Positions 50,983-62,295 of a stretch of DNA of 64,000 bases are shown in pieces (position 1 is the stretch's first letter; every line of letters begins with the position of its first letter). The notes beneath the pieces were generated by a model that did not search any database, was not told where the DNA came from, and saw only the letters and a program-made list of their open reading frames with translations. The stretch is from Rhodanobacter sp. B04 (GTDB lineage Bacteria; Pseudomonadota; Gammaproteobacteria; Xanthomonadales; Rhodanobacteraceae), in NCBI RefSeq assembly GCF_002001125.1, contig NZ_MUNV01000011.1, positions 124,001-188,000 on the forward strand, in the 5' to 3' direction. The position numbers and the translations under genes were made by a program.

Positions 50983-51357
50983 ATGACGATGACGACCGAC
51001 AAGAATGTGCGAGATGACAATATGCCGGAACAGCTGCGTCCGGCGCGCATGCAGATCGCGACGACGGTGCTGATGAGCCGCAACGGCGAGTCGCACCCGA
51101 CGGAGCTGGTCGACATTTCGGCGACCGGCGCACTGCTGCGGCGCCCACTGGGCTGGTCCGGCGAAGTAGGGCAGCGCTGGGTGCTCGACATGATCTTCGG
51201 ACACAACCTGCACATTCACCTGGAGGCGGCGGTCGCGCGCATTTCCGATCATCACATCGGCTTTTCCTACAGCCGCATACCCGAGGACAAGCAGGTGCCG
51301 CTGTGGAACTTGCTGGGCGGTTACGCCGATATCCTGGAGTATTGGAAGGACAACTGA
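50983..51357 (+). CDS. PilZ-domain protein
   Basis: A single PilZ domain of about 124 residues from the ATG at 50983. A start six nt later at 50989, or at 51022 (MPEQLRPARMQ), is also possible. The DxSxxG motif is seen as DISATGALLRR. The usual RxxxR c-di-GMP motif is replaced by RPAR just before MQIATTVLM, so binding of c-di-GMP is uncertain. The remainder (WVLDMIFGHNLHIHLEAAVARISDHHIGFSY) fits the beta barrel. It may influence motility or envelope functions. A hairpin terminator follows. Confidence 0.82.
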   Translation: MTMTTDKNVRDDNMPEQLRPARMQIATTVLMSRNGESHPTELVDISATGALLRRPLGWSGEVGQRWVLDMIFGHNLHIHLEAAVARISDHHIGFSYSRIPEDKQVPLWNLLGGYADILEYWKDN

Positions 51358-51377
51358 TCGCCAGTCCGTCGTCGCAG

Positions 51378-51409
51378 CAAGAAACGCCCGCCTCGCGCGG
51401 GCGTTCTTG
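51378..51409. terminator. Bidirectional terminator between the PilZ gene and fadD
   Basis: CAAGAAACGCCCGC (51378-51391) pairs with GCGGGCGTTCTTG (51397-51409) with one bulged A and a 5-nt loop. It ends 17 nt before the fadD stop and follows the PilZ gene stop by 20 nt. Confidence 0.75.
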
Positions 51410-51426
51410 ATTCCGGAGGGCCGGCG

Positions 51427-53106
51427 TCAGGCCGCGGCTTTTTTCTCGTCACGCAATTCGCGGCGGAGGATCTTGCCCACGTTGCTCTTGGGCAGCGCAT
51501 CGCGGAACTCGATGAACTTTGGCCGCTTGTAGCCGGTGAGGTTTTCGCGGCAGAACTGCCGGAGCGCTTCTTCGGTAAGGTTCGGGTCCTTGCGCACCAC
51601 GAACAGTTTCACCACTTCACCGGAATGCTCGTCCGGGACGCCCACGGCCGCCACTTCGAGCACGCCGGGATGCTGCATCACGGCGTCCTCGACCTCGTTC
51701 GGGTACACGTTGAAACCGGACACCAGGATCATGTCCTTCTTGCGGTCGACGATGTAGAAGTAGCCGTTCTCGTCCATCTTCGCGATGTCGCCGGTGTGCA
51801 GCCAGCCATCGGCACCGAGCACCTTCGCGGTCTCGTCCTCGCGTTGCCAGTAACCCTTCATCACCTGCGGGCCGCGCACCATCAGTTCGCCCACTTCACC
51901 CGTCGGCAGCGGCTGTCCTTCCTCCGACCAGATCGCCACATCGGTGGACGGCACCGGCAGGCCGATCGAGGCGTTGTATTCCTTGATGTCGAGCGGATTG
52001 ATGCACACCGCCGGCGAGGTTTCGGTCAGTCCGTACGCTTCGGCCAGGGTGCAGCCGGTGACCTTCTTCCAGCGGTCGGCCACCGCACGCTGCACGGCCA
52101 TGCCGCCGCCCAGGGTCAGGTGCAGTTTCGAGAAATCCAGCTCGGCAAAGCCCGGCGTGTTGAGCAGGCCGTTGAACAGCGTGTTGACACCGGTCAGCGC
52201 GGTGAAGCCGGATTGCTTCAACTCCTTGACGAAGCCGGGCATGTCGCGCGGGTTGGTGACCAGCCAGTTGAGGCCGCCCAGGCGCGTGAACACCAGTCCG
52301 TTCGCGCACAGCGAAAAGATGTGATACAGCGGCAGCGCGGTGATGATCACTTCTTCGCCCGGCTGCGCGTTCTTGCCGATCCAGCTGCCGGCCTGCAACA
52401 TGTTCGCGATCATGTTGCCGTGGGTCAGCATGGCGCCCTTGGCCACGCCAGTGGTGCCGCCGGTGTATTGCAGGAAGGCGATGTCGTCGTGCCCCAGTGT
52501 GACCGGTTGCAGCGGATGCGCCGCGCCACGCGAAAGTGCATCGCGGAAGCGCACGGCCTGCGGCAGATCGAATGCAGGCACCATTTTCTTGACGTGCTTG
52601 AGCGCGAAGTTGATCAGCACGCCCTTCGGACCGAGCAGGTCGCCGATGCCGGTCGTGATGACGTGCTGCACAGGGGTCTCCGCGACGACCTGCTGCAGTG
52701 TGGCGGCGAAGTTGTCCAGCACCACGATGGCCTTGGCACCGGCATCCTCCAGCTGATGCTTGAGCTCGCGCGCGGTGTACATCGGATTGGTGTTGACCAC
52801 GATCAAGCCGGCACGCAGCGCGCCGAACAACGCGATCGGATACTGCAGCACGTTCGGCATCATGATAGCGATGCGGTCGCCCTTGCCAAGCTTGAGTTCG
52901 CCGGTGAGATAGCCGGCAAACTGGCGGCTCATTTCATCGACCTGCCCATAGGTCAGGTGGCGGCCAAAATTCGCGAATGCCGGCCGTTCGTGAAACTGCT
53001 TGAACGCTTCCTCGAACACGGCCGGTACCGAGGCATAGGTATTGACGTCGATCTGGCTGGGCACGCCTGCCGGGTAGTGATCCAGCCACGGACGTTCGTT
53101 GCTCAT
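51427..53106 (-). CDS. fadD: Long-chain-fatty-acid--CoA ligase
   Basis: FadD activates long-chain fatty acids to acyl-CoA, via an acyl-adenylate, for beta-oxidation. The 559-residue ANL-superfamily enzyme shows the AMP-binding motif [16 protein letters not shown] from 214, the YGLTETSP motif, the [27 protein letters not shown] block, and the C-terminal catalytic Lys in [15 protein letters not shown]. The start [12 protein letters not shown] has AGGGAA upstream. It may feed acyl-CoA to the PHA pathway, as an inference. Confidence 0.95.
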   Translation of the reverse strand: MSNERPWLDHYPAGVPSQIDVNTYASVPAVFEEAFKQFHERPAFANFGRHLTYGQVDEMSRQFAGYLTGELKLGKGDRIAIMMPNVLQYPIALFGALRAGLIVVNTNPMYTARELKHQLEDAGAKAIVVLDNFAATLQQVVAETPVQHVITTGIGDLLGPKGVLINFALKHVKKMVPAFDLPQAVRFRDALSRGAAHPLQPVTLGHDDIAFLQYTGGTTGVAKGAMLTHGNMIANMLQAGSWIGKNAQPGEEVIITALPLYHIFSLCANGLVFTRLGGLNWLVTNPRDMPGFVKELKQSGFTALTGVNTLFNGLLNTPGFAELDFSKLHLTLGGGMAVQRAVADRWKKVTGCTLAEAYGLTETSPAVCINPLDIKEYNASIGLPVPSTDVAIWSEEGQPLPTGEVGELMVRGPQVMKGYWQREDETAKVLGADGWLHTGDIAKMDENGYFYIVDRKKDMILVSGFNVYPNEVEDAVMQHPGVLEVAAVGVPDEHSGEVVKLFVVRKDPNLTEEALRQFCRENLTGYKRPKFIEFRDALPKSNVGKILRRELRDEKKAAA

Positions 53107-53249
53107 GCTCGGGTTCCCTGTGTTGTCGATGACTGCAGGTCGATGATGGCTTTAGGATGACCACAGCATCCATCATGCGCCAGACGCGTTGTTCATTGGA
53201 GCATACGCCTGCGTACAGCGGCAAGCCGCACTGCACCGAGTTTCCGACC

Positions 53250-53696
53250 ATGAGCCGATCGAGAAAAGCTGCTTGCCTGTGGATCGTTCTCCTGCTCTGC
53301 GCGGCGGTGTTGTGGGGGTGCCGACGCACGCCGGACGAAGCCCAGGTGCGCGAGGCGATTGCCTCGATTGCACAGGCTGCCGAAACGAATGCGGCGAGCG
53401 ATGCCATTGCACCGCTCAGCGACGATTTCGACGGCAACGACGGTGAACTTGATCGACGCGCATTGGCGAACACGATCAGGCTTGTCGCCCTGCGCGGCGA
53501 GCATGTAGGCGTGACCATGGGGCCGGTCGCGATCGAGCATCGCGGCGAGCGGATGGTGGCCACGTTCACGGTCTCTCTGACCAGCGGCAGTCATCTGTTG
53601 CCCGACCAGATGGGCCTCTATCGGGTCGAATCGGCGTGGCGCAAGGATGACGGCAAGTGGCGCTGTTATACGGCAAGCTGGAAACATTCGATGTAG
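53250..53696 (+). CDS. Putative lipoprotein with NTF2-like fold
   Basis: A 148-residue predicted lipoprotein starting MSRSRKAACLWIVLLL, with lipobox LWGC (Cys24). The mature part (DEAQVREAIASIAQAAETNAASDAIAPLSDDF, then VAIEHRGERMVATFTVSLTSG and WRKDDGKWRCYTASWK) has the helix-then-curved-sheet pattern of SnoaL/NTF2-like proteins. The function is unknown. The open frame extends upstream to 53157, but the signal peptide supports 53250. It is divergent from fadD, with 143 nt between them. Confidence 0.75.
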   Translation: MSRSRKAACLWIVLLLCAAVLWGCRRTPDEAQVREAIASIAQAAETNAASDAIAPLSDDFDGNDGELDRRALANTIRLVALRGEHVGVTMGPVAIEHRGERMVATFTVSLTSGSHLLPDQMGLYRVESAWRKDDGKWRCYTASWKHSM

Positions 53697-53711
53697 CTGG
53701 CGCGCCAATAA

Positions 53712-53738
53712 AAAACCGCCCCGGATGCCGGGGCGGTT
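53712..53738. terminator. Bidirectional terminator before acnA 3' end
   Basis: AAACCGCCCCGG (53712-53723) and CCGGGGCGGTTT (53727-53738) form a perfect 12-bp stem with loop ATG. A run of A on the left gives a T tract on the minus strand. The lipoprotein gene and acnA converge here. Confidence 0.9.
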
Positions 53739-53765
53739 TGCGTGTTGCTCAGGTCACGCTGAAAC

Positions 53766-56516
<2,751 letters not shown>

Positions 56517-56770
56517 GGGGGAACTCCTGGCTAAATCCTGCGGCTGGGATGGGGGCAACGAGTGCGCGCTTGCCGGACCGGCAAAGAACGCAATTATCGC
56601 GCAAACGCGGAGTCGTCGCTAACCGCTCGGCCGGTTCCGGCTGCGTGAGCGAGCCTGGTGGCGGCATGGGTTCAGGCAGGTAGACTGCGGCATGGGCAAC
56701 GGCGGTCGCGGTGCTGGTTCGCCGCCTAGCATGGGCGCAGGGTCCGTTATGCACAAACGTATTTGATGAC
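56517..56770. promoter_or_regulatory. Divergent acnA-lysR control region
   Basis: On the minus strand GATAAT (56598-56593) with TTAGCG (56622-56617) at 18-nt spacing is a plausible acnA promoter about 80 nt before the start. The rest of the 254-nt gap is GC-rich apart from a short AT-richer patch directly before the LysR start. No clear operator was recognised. Confidence 0.4.
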
Positions 56771-57721
56771 ATGCAGCATTCGATGATTTCGATGGCCCTC
56801 GCCGCCGTCTCGCTGCGCGATCTCGCGCTGGTGCAGGCGGTGCATCGCCATGGCAGTTTCAACAGCGCCGCACGGGCCATGCACATCAGCCCGTCCGGGC
56901 TGTCGCACCAGGTGCAGAAGGTGGAACAGGCATTGGGTGCGCCGCTGTTCGAACGTGGCGGGCGCCGCATCGTGCCGACCGCCGGCGGCCAGCGCTTGCT
57001 GCAGCAGATCGACGCCGTGCTCGCCGCGGGCGAACACCTGCAACAGGTCGCCCGTGCCGGTACGGTCGCCTTCGGTGGCGAGTTGCGGCTCGGCGTGCCG
57101 GCGTCGCTCGGACCCTATCTGCTGCCGCATCTGATCGCGCCGTTTCCGCAGCATTTTCCGGGGGCCCGGTTGAGCCTGTCCGAAGGCAAGCCGCGCGGCC
57201 TGCTGCGCCGCCTGCACGAGGGTGAGCTCGATGCGGTGCTGGCGCCGCCGACGCCAGCGGCCAGCGGCATCGCAATGCGGCCGCTGTTTGCCGAACCGTG
57301 GGAGCTGATGCTGCGTGCCGATCATCCGCTGGCCGGCCAGAGCAGCATCGCGCTGGACCAGCTCGATCCGGCCGAGGCCACCTTGATGGCCGAGAGTCAT
57401 GCCGATGGCCTCGATGGCGATGGCGGCGAGCATGGCCATGTGCAGGATGTCAGCCTGGAAAGCCTCGCCGCGCTGGTCAGCCTGCGTGGCGGCTACGCGC
57501 TGGTGCCCGCGCTGGCGCACGAGCGGCTGGCCTCGATGCCCAACATCGTGCTGGCCAAGCTGAAAGGGCAGGCGCCGGGCAGGGAGATCGCGTTGTACTG
57601 GCGTGACGCCTCGCCGTGGCACGACGACCTGCAGGCGTTTGCCGAACTGCTGCGCAAGCTGGCACGGCAGCGGCCGGGTTTGCGCGTGATGGGCGCGAAG
57701 GCAAAAACCGCCACGCCATGA
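56771..57721 (+). CDS. OxyR-like LysR-family regulator lacking cysteine
   Basis: A LysR-type regulator of 316 residues from the ATG at 56771 (317 codons). A start at 56792 (MALAAVSLRDLALV) is also possible. The helix-turn-helix ALVQAVHRHGSFNSAARAMHISPSGLSHQVQKVEQALGAPLF and the effector domain resemble OxyR-group regulators. The protein contains no cysteine at all, so it cannot sense peroxide through the OxyR disulfide. It is divergent from acnA, which may be a target. A terminator hairpin follows at 57732. Confidence 0.83.
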   Translation: MQHSMISMALAAVSLRDLALVQAVHRHGSFNSAARAMHISPSGLSHQVQKVEQALGAPLFERGGRRIVPTAGGQRLLQQIDAVLAAGEHLQQVARAGTVAFGGELRLGVPASLGPYLLPHLIAPFPQHFPGARLSLSEGKPRGLLRRLHEGELDAVLAPPTPAASGIAMRPLFAEPWELMLRADHPLAGQSSIALDQLDPAEATLMAESHADGLDGDGGEHGHVQDVSLESLAALVSLRGGYALVPALAHERLASMPNIVLAKLKGQAPGREIALYWRDASPWHDDLQAFAELLRKLARQRPGLRVMGAKAKTATP

Positions 57722-57731
57722 CCGCACAGCA

Positions 57732-57760
57732 GAAGGCCGCCTTGCGGCGGCCTTCCGTTT
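57732..57760. terminator. Terminator between the LysR gene and typA
   Basis: GAAGGCCGCC (57732-57741) and GGCGGCCTTC (57746-57755) form a perfect 10-bp stem with loop TTGC, followed by CGTTT. The two genes converge here. Confidence 0.85.
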
Positions 57761-57777
57761 CATCATGAGGCGACGAC

Positions 57778-59604
57778 TCAGCCGCGCGAGGCGCGCTTGC
57801 GGTCGTTCTCGGTGAGGTGCTTCTTGCGCAGGCGGATTTCCTTCGGGGTGACCTCGACCAGCTCGTCGTCGTCGATGAAGTCGAGTGCCTGTTCCAGCGT
57901 GAACTTGATCGCCGGGGTCAGCTGGATCGCATCGTCCTTGCCCGAGGCGCGCATGTTGGTCAGCGGCTTGGGCTTGATCACGTTGACGGTCAGGTCGTTG
58001 TCCTTGGCGTGGATGCCGACCAGCTGGCCTTCATACACGTTGTCGCCTTCGGCGGCGAACAGCTTGCCGCGATCCTGCAGCGGCCCCAGCGAATAGGCGG
58101 GGGTGGTGCCGCCGGCGTTGGCGATCATCACGCCGTTGAGGCGCTTGGCGATCTGGCCGTCTTCCTTCGGACCGTAATGGTCGAACACGTGGAACAGCAG
58201 GCCGGAACCCTGGGTCAGGGTCTTGAACTGGTTCTGGAAGCCGATCAGGCCACGCGCCGGGATCTCGTAATCCAGACGCACGCGACCCTTGCCGTCGGAC
58301 TCCATGTTCTTCAGCTGGCCCTTGCGCACGCCGAGCCTTTCCATCACGGCGCCCTGGTGGACTTCCTCCACGTCGACCACCAACTGCTCGATCGGCTCCA
58401 TCTTCTGGCCGTCGATCTCCTTGATGATCACTTCCGGGCGCGATACGGCCAGCTCGTAGCCTTCGCGGCGCATGTTCTCGATCAGCACCGACAGATGCAG
58501 CTCGCCACGGCCGGAGACCAGGAACTTGTCGGCGTCGGAACCTTCCTCGACCTTCAGCGCCACGTTGTGCACCTGCTCGCGATCCAGGCGTTCACGCAGC
58601 TGGCGGCTGGTGAGGAACTTGCCGCCGGACAGATCCTTGTTGCCGGCGAACGGCGAGTTGTTGACCTGGAAGGTCATCGAGATCGTCGGCTCGTCCACGG
58701 TCAGCGCCGGCAGCGCTTCCGGGGTATCCAGCGCGCAGACGGTGTCGGAGATGGTCAGGTCGGCGATACCCGAGATCGCGACGATGTCGCCAGCCTCGGC
58801 GCTGTCCTGCTCGATCCGCTCCAGGCCCAGGAAGCCAAGCACCTGCATCACCTTGCCCTGGCGCTTCTTGCCATGGCGATCAACCACGGAGACCGGCATG
58901 CCCTTCTTCAAGGTGCCGCGCTGGATGCGTCCGATGCCGATCACGCCGACAAAGTTGTTGTAGTCGAGCTGGCTGATGCGCATCTGGAACGGACCGTCCG
59001 GATCCACGTCCGGCTTGCTCACGTGCTGCATGATCGCTTCGTACAGCGGGGTCATGTCGCCTTCGCGCACGCTGTCGTCGAGGCTGGCGTAGCCGTTCAG
59101 CGCCGAGGCGTAGACGATCGGGAAGTCCATCTGCTCCGGCGTGGCGCCGAGGCGGTCGAACAGATCCCACACCTGCTCAACGACCCATTCCGGACGCGAG
59201 CCCGGACGGTCGACCTTGTTGATCACCACGATCGGCTTGAAGCCCATCGCGAAGGCCTTCTGCGTCACGAAGCGGGTCTGCGGCATCGGGCCGTCCATCG
59301 CGTCGACCAGGATCAGCACCGAGTCGACCATCGACAGCACGCGCTCCACTTCGCCGCCGAAGTCCGCGTGTCCCGGCGTGTCGACGATGTTGATGCGGTT
59401 GCCCTGCCAGGTGATGGCGGTGTTCTTGGCCAGGATGGTGATGCCGCGCTCCTTTTCCTGGTCGTTCGAGTCCATCACGCGTTCGGCCAGCACGGTGCGC
59501 TCGTTGAGCGTGCCGGATTGCTTCAGCAGGCAATCGACGAGAGTGGTCTTGCCGTGGTCGACGTGGGCGACGATGGCAATATTGCGCAGTTTTTCGATGG
59601 ACAT
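57778..59604 (-). CDS. typA: Ribosome-associated GTPase TypA/BipA
   Basis: TypA/BipA is an EF-G-like GTPase that assists 50S assembly and stress adaptation, especially in the cold. The 608-residue product begins [21 protein letters not shown], with the P-loop at about 13-21. [27 protein letters not shown] and the C-terminal TypA-specific domain ([20 protein letters not shown], here [14 protein letters not shown]) are present. The open frame extends 11 codons upstream; homology supports 59604. It is monocistronic by appearance. Confidence 0.97.
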   Translation of the reverse strand: MSIEKLRNIAIVAHVDHGKTTLVDCLLKQSGTLNERTVLAERVMDSNDQEKERGITILAKNTAITWQGNRINIVDTPGHADFGGEVERVLSMVDSVLILVDAMDGPMPQTRFVTQKAFAMGFKPIVVINKVDRPGSRPEWVVEQVWDLFDRLGATPEQMDFPIVYASALNGYASLDDSVREGDMTPLYEAIMQHVSKPDVDPDGPFQMRISQLDYNNFVGVIGIGRIQRGTLKKGMPVSVVDRHGKKRQGKVMQVLGFLGLERIEQDSAEAGDIVAISGIADLTISDTVCALDTPEALPALTVDEPTISMTFQVNNSPFAGNKDLSGGKFLTSRQLRERLDREQVHNVALKVEEGSDADKFLVSGRGELHLSVLIENMRREGYELAVSRPEVIIKEIDGQKMEPIEQLVVDVEEVHQGAVMERLGVRKGQLKNMESDGKGRVRLDYEIPARGLIGFQNQFKTLTQGSGLLFHVFDHYGPKEDGQIAKRLNGVMIANAGGTTPAYSLGPLQDRGKLFAAEGDNVYEGQLVGIHAKDNDLTVNVIKPKPLTNMRASGKDDAIQLTPAIKFTLEQALDFIDDDELVEVTPKEIRLRKKHLTENDRKRASRG

Positions 59605-59795
59605 GGGATCGACTCGGGTGGCGCTTGGAGCCACCACGTGGGTTAACAGAAGGATTAACCCGAGGATTATACGTACTTATGTGACGACTTGCCTGCATTG
59701 CTCGAAAACAGGTTCAGGCAGCTGCAACGAACGAACCGCCCGGGACGCAGCATCCGGGCCAGGCAGACCCGTCGGCTGGGGCGGAAATTGGGGTG

Positions 59796-59840
59796 GTCGG
59801 CGGGCGCGGGCGTTGCCGATACGCGCCCGCGCCCGCCGAC
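59796..59840. terminator. GC-rich hairpin downstream of the lipase gene
   Basis: GTCGGCGGGCGCGGGCG (59796-59812) pairs perfectly with CGCCCGCGCCCGCCGAC (59824-59840) across an 11-nt loop. It lies just past the stop of the minus-strand lipase gene. There is no T tract, so termination is plausible but not assured. The rest of 59605-59844, between typA and this gene, shows nothing further. Confidence 0.55.
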
Positions 59841-59844
59841 GGTG

Positions 59845-60546
59845 TTACTTCAGCAAGCCTACTTGGTCGGCAGCGGTCAGCAACAACAGCTGATAGTGGC
59901 CATAGGGGTAGTCGAAACTGGAGTTCTCGCCCGGAATCGTCGAGGTATGTACGCCATCAACGAGGCAGGTGCCCGTGGCGCAGTTGATTTCGTCGCTCCA
60001 TGATTTCATCGAATACATGCGCACGCCGAAGCGATGCCCGGCAATGCCCAGCAGGAACGGACTGTGCACCGACAATCCGTAGTAGCCGCAGGTTGCGTTG
60101 GCGACGTTGAACGGATACATGCCACACGACCACAGCCCGTGCACGGCACCAGCGATCCCAATGAACACGTCGACTTTGCTGGCGACGCCCAGCTTGTCGA
60201 TTTCACGCATGGCCAAAGTGACCCCCATCGAGTGGCCGATCACATCAATGTGCCCGCTGCAGGAGGTGGCGATGGCACTGGTGATTGCATCGGCCACCGG
60301 AGTCTCCTCGCTGCCGTTGTGGTCGTTGCAGGCGGCACAGAAAGCGTTGCCCCAGGCCGGCGCGATGATCTGTGCATCGCTCCAGCCGCTTTGGCGCAGC
60401 AGGTTGTAAGTGTTCTGGAAATCGGTAGGGCTGCCGGTATTGCCGTGCACCATCACCACGGTGTCATGGCAGGCGGCATGCAGCGCCATGACCGGCATGA
60501 ACAGCAACAGGGCCAGCAGCCCCAGGATGCAGGTTTTGATCGACAT
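59845..60546 (-). CDS. Secreted lipase/esterase, lipase class 2 type
   Basis: A 233-residue alpha/beta hydrolase with a Sec signal peptide ([24 protein letters not shown]). The early [14 protein letters not shown] contains the oxyanion-side HG, and [11 protein letters not shown] gives the nucleophile Ser106. The overall pattern resembles the EstA/LipA class 2 lipases. It is Cys-rich for its size (for example Cys70, Cys73 and Cys96), suggesting disulfides in the periplasm or outside the cell. AGGGAGA precedes the ATG at 60546; the frame is open for 8 more codons. The substrate is unknown and could be short-chain lipids or a polyester. Confidence 0.83.
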   Translation of the reverse strand: MSIKTCILGLLALLLFMPVMALHAACHDTVVMVHGNTGSPTDFQNTYNLLRQSGWSDAQIIAPAWGNAFCAACNDHNGSEETPVADAITSAIATSCSGHIDVIGHSMGVTLAMREIDKLGVASKVDVFIGIAGAVHGLWSCGMYPFNVANATCGYYGLSVHSPFLLGIAGHRFGVRMYSMKSWSDEINCATGTCLVDGVHTSTIPGENSSFDYPYGHYQLLLLTAADQVGLLK

Positions 60547-60695
60547 CGCTCGTATCTCCCTTTGCTTCACGACGATTCCGTTTGCACGGAATCAGGAGAG
60601 CCGCACGGAAAGCCGGGCAGCTCCGGATCGGGCTGGCGTCGTCAACCGGCGTTTCGCCGGTCGGGGGAGCGACGTCGTGGTGCCGCTTCAGACGG

Positions 60696-62093
60696 CTAGA
60701 TCAGGCCGGTCAGGTAGTAAGCCGCGATCACCATCAGCACCGCCAGCGTCTTGATCGCGGTGATCGCGAAGATGTCCCGGTAGGACTGCCGATGGGTCAG
60801 TCCGGTCACCGCCAGCAGGGTGATCACCGCGCCGTTGTGCGGCAGCGTGTCCATGCCGCCGGAGGCCATCGCGGCGACCCGGTGCATCACCTCCAGCGGG
60901 ATCCCGGCCGCATGCGCATTAGCGATGAAGGTGTCGGCCATCGCCGCCAGCGCGATGCCCATGCCGCCGGAGGCCGAACCGGTGATGCCGGCCAGCGCGG
61001 TCACGGTGACGGCTTCGTTGACCAGCGGGTTCGGGATCGCATGCAGCGCGTCGGCGACCACCTTGAAACCGGGCAGCGCGGCGATCACCGCGCCGAAGCC
61101 GTATTCCGAGGCGGTATTCATCGAGGCCAGCAAGGCACCCCCGACCGCCGCCTTGCTGCCATCGGCAAACTGCCGGATCACCGGTCGCCAGGCGAACGCC
61201 AGCACGCACAGGATGCCGACCAGCAGCGCCCCTTCCACCGCCCAGATCGCGGCGATCTTGGCCACTTCCTGTACCACCGGTTTGGCGTCGCCCACCACGC
61301 TGGGCAGGAACGACTGGGTTTCGCCGTAGACACGCGGAACGAGATCGGTGAACAGTTTGTTGCAGACGCCGACCAGCACCAGCGGCAGCAACGCGATCAG
61401 CGGGTGGGCGAGTCTGGCGTCATCGAACGGCACCGGTTCGTTGAGCAGGTTGTCGCCATAACCTTCGCCCGCGGCGGCGGCCTTGCGCCGACGCGATTCC
61501 AGATAGGCCATGCCCACGATCAGGATGAACACCGCGCCGATCGTGCCCAGCCACGGCGCCGCCCAGGCGTTGGTGCCGAAAAACGCGGTGGGGATGATGT
61601 TCTGTATCTGCGGCGTGCCCGGCAGCGAATCCATGGTGAAGGTGAAGGCGCCCAGGGCGATCGTGCCGGGGATCAGCCGCTTCGGGATGTTGCTGGCGCG
61701 GAACAGTTCGGCCGCGAACGGATACACCGCGAACACCACCACGAACAGCGACACGCCGCCGTAGGTGAGCAGCGCGCACACCAGCACGATGGAGAGAATC
61801 GCGCGGCTGCGCCCGACCAGGCCGATGGTGGCGGCGACGATCGCCTTGGAGAAGCCGGACAGCTCGATCAGCTTGCCGAACACCGCGCCGAGCATGAACA
61901 CCGGGAAGTACAGCTTGAGGAAGCCGACCATCTTGTCCATGAACAGGCCGGTGAACATCGGCGCGACCAGCGCCGGTTCGGTCAGCAGCACCGCGCCGAG
62001 CGCGGCGATCGGCGCGAACAGGATCACGCTGTAGCCGCGATACGCCGCGAACATCAGGAAACACAGCGCGGCCAGCACGATCAGGAAAGCCAT
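60696..62093 (-). CDS. GntP-family permease
   Basis: An inner-membrane transporter of 465 residues with about 12 hydrophobic helices. It has GntP/CitMHS-type features such as TYGGVSLFVVVFAVYPFA, FTMDSLPGTPQIQNIIPT, and the C-terminal ASGGMDTLPHNGAVITLLAVTGL. GntP-family members carry gluconate, D-serine or 3-hydroxybutyrate. The last would fit the PHA genes in this window, but that is only inference. It is divergent from a TonB-dependent receptor, with 202 nt between them. Confidence 0.88.
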   Translation of the reverse strand: MAFLIVLAALCFLMFAAYRGYSVILFAPIAALGAVLLTEPALVAPMFTGLFMDKMVGFLKLYFPVFMLGAVFGKLIELSGFSKAIVAATIGLVGRSRAILSIVLVCALLTYGGVSLFVVVFAVYPFAAELFRASNIPKRLIPGTIALGAFTFTMDSLPGTPQIQNIIPTAFFGTNAWAAPWLGTIGAVFILIVGMAYLESRRRKAAAAGEGYGDNLLNEPVPFDDARLAHPLIALLPLVLVGVCNKLFTDLVPRVYGETQSFLPSVVGDAKPVVQEVAKIAAIWAVEGALLVGILCVLAFAWRPVIRQFADGSKAAVGGALLASMNTASEYGFGAVIAALPGFKVVADALHAIPNPLVNEAVTVTALAGITGSASGGMGIALAAMADTFIANAHAAGIPLEVMHRVAAMASGGMDTLPHNGAVITLLAVTGLTHRQSYRDIFAITAIKTLAVLMVIAAYYLTGLI

Positions 62094-62295
62094 CCTTGCG
62101 GATCCTCGGGAGACTAGGTCGGAATCGACGAGGGCCGAGTATCGGCGCGGGCCGGCCGCGCGGGCACTGTACGAAGGTACAAGTGTCGTGCCGGTGCCGG
62201 CTGCCTACTCTTCGTCGCATCAGCATCCATCGTCGATGGCTGCGTCACTGCCTGCATCCTTCAGCGATGGATGCGCCAAGTCGAAAGGGGAAGTC
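62094..62295. promoter_or_regulatory. Divergent control region with TGTACGAAGGTACA
   Basis: The gap between the permease and receptor genes contains TGTACGAAGGTACA (62168-62181), an inverted repeat of TGTAC/GTACA around GAAG. It is flanked by CAC and AGTG that almost continue the symmetry. This is a good candidate operator for one or both genes. No convincing -35/-10 pair was found. AAAGGGGAAG at 62284-62293 is the receptor ribosome binding site. Confidence 0.5.

Noticed and set aside
56771..57721. Calling this gene oxyR
   Set aside because: The DNA-binding region resembles the OxyR group, but the protein has no cysteine, so the peroxide-sensing mechanism cannot apply.
57817..59646. 609-codon plus-strand frame over typA
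   Set aside because: Antisense shadow of a conserved GTPase gene.
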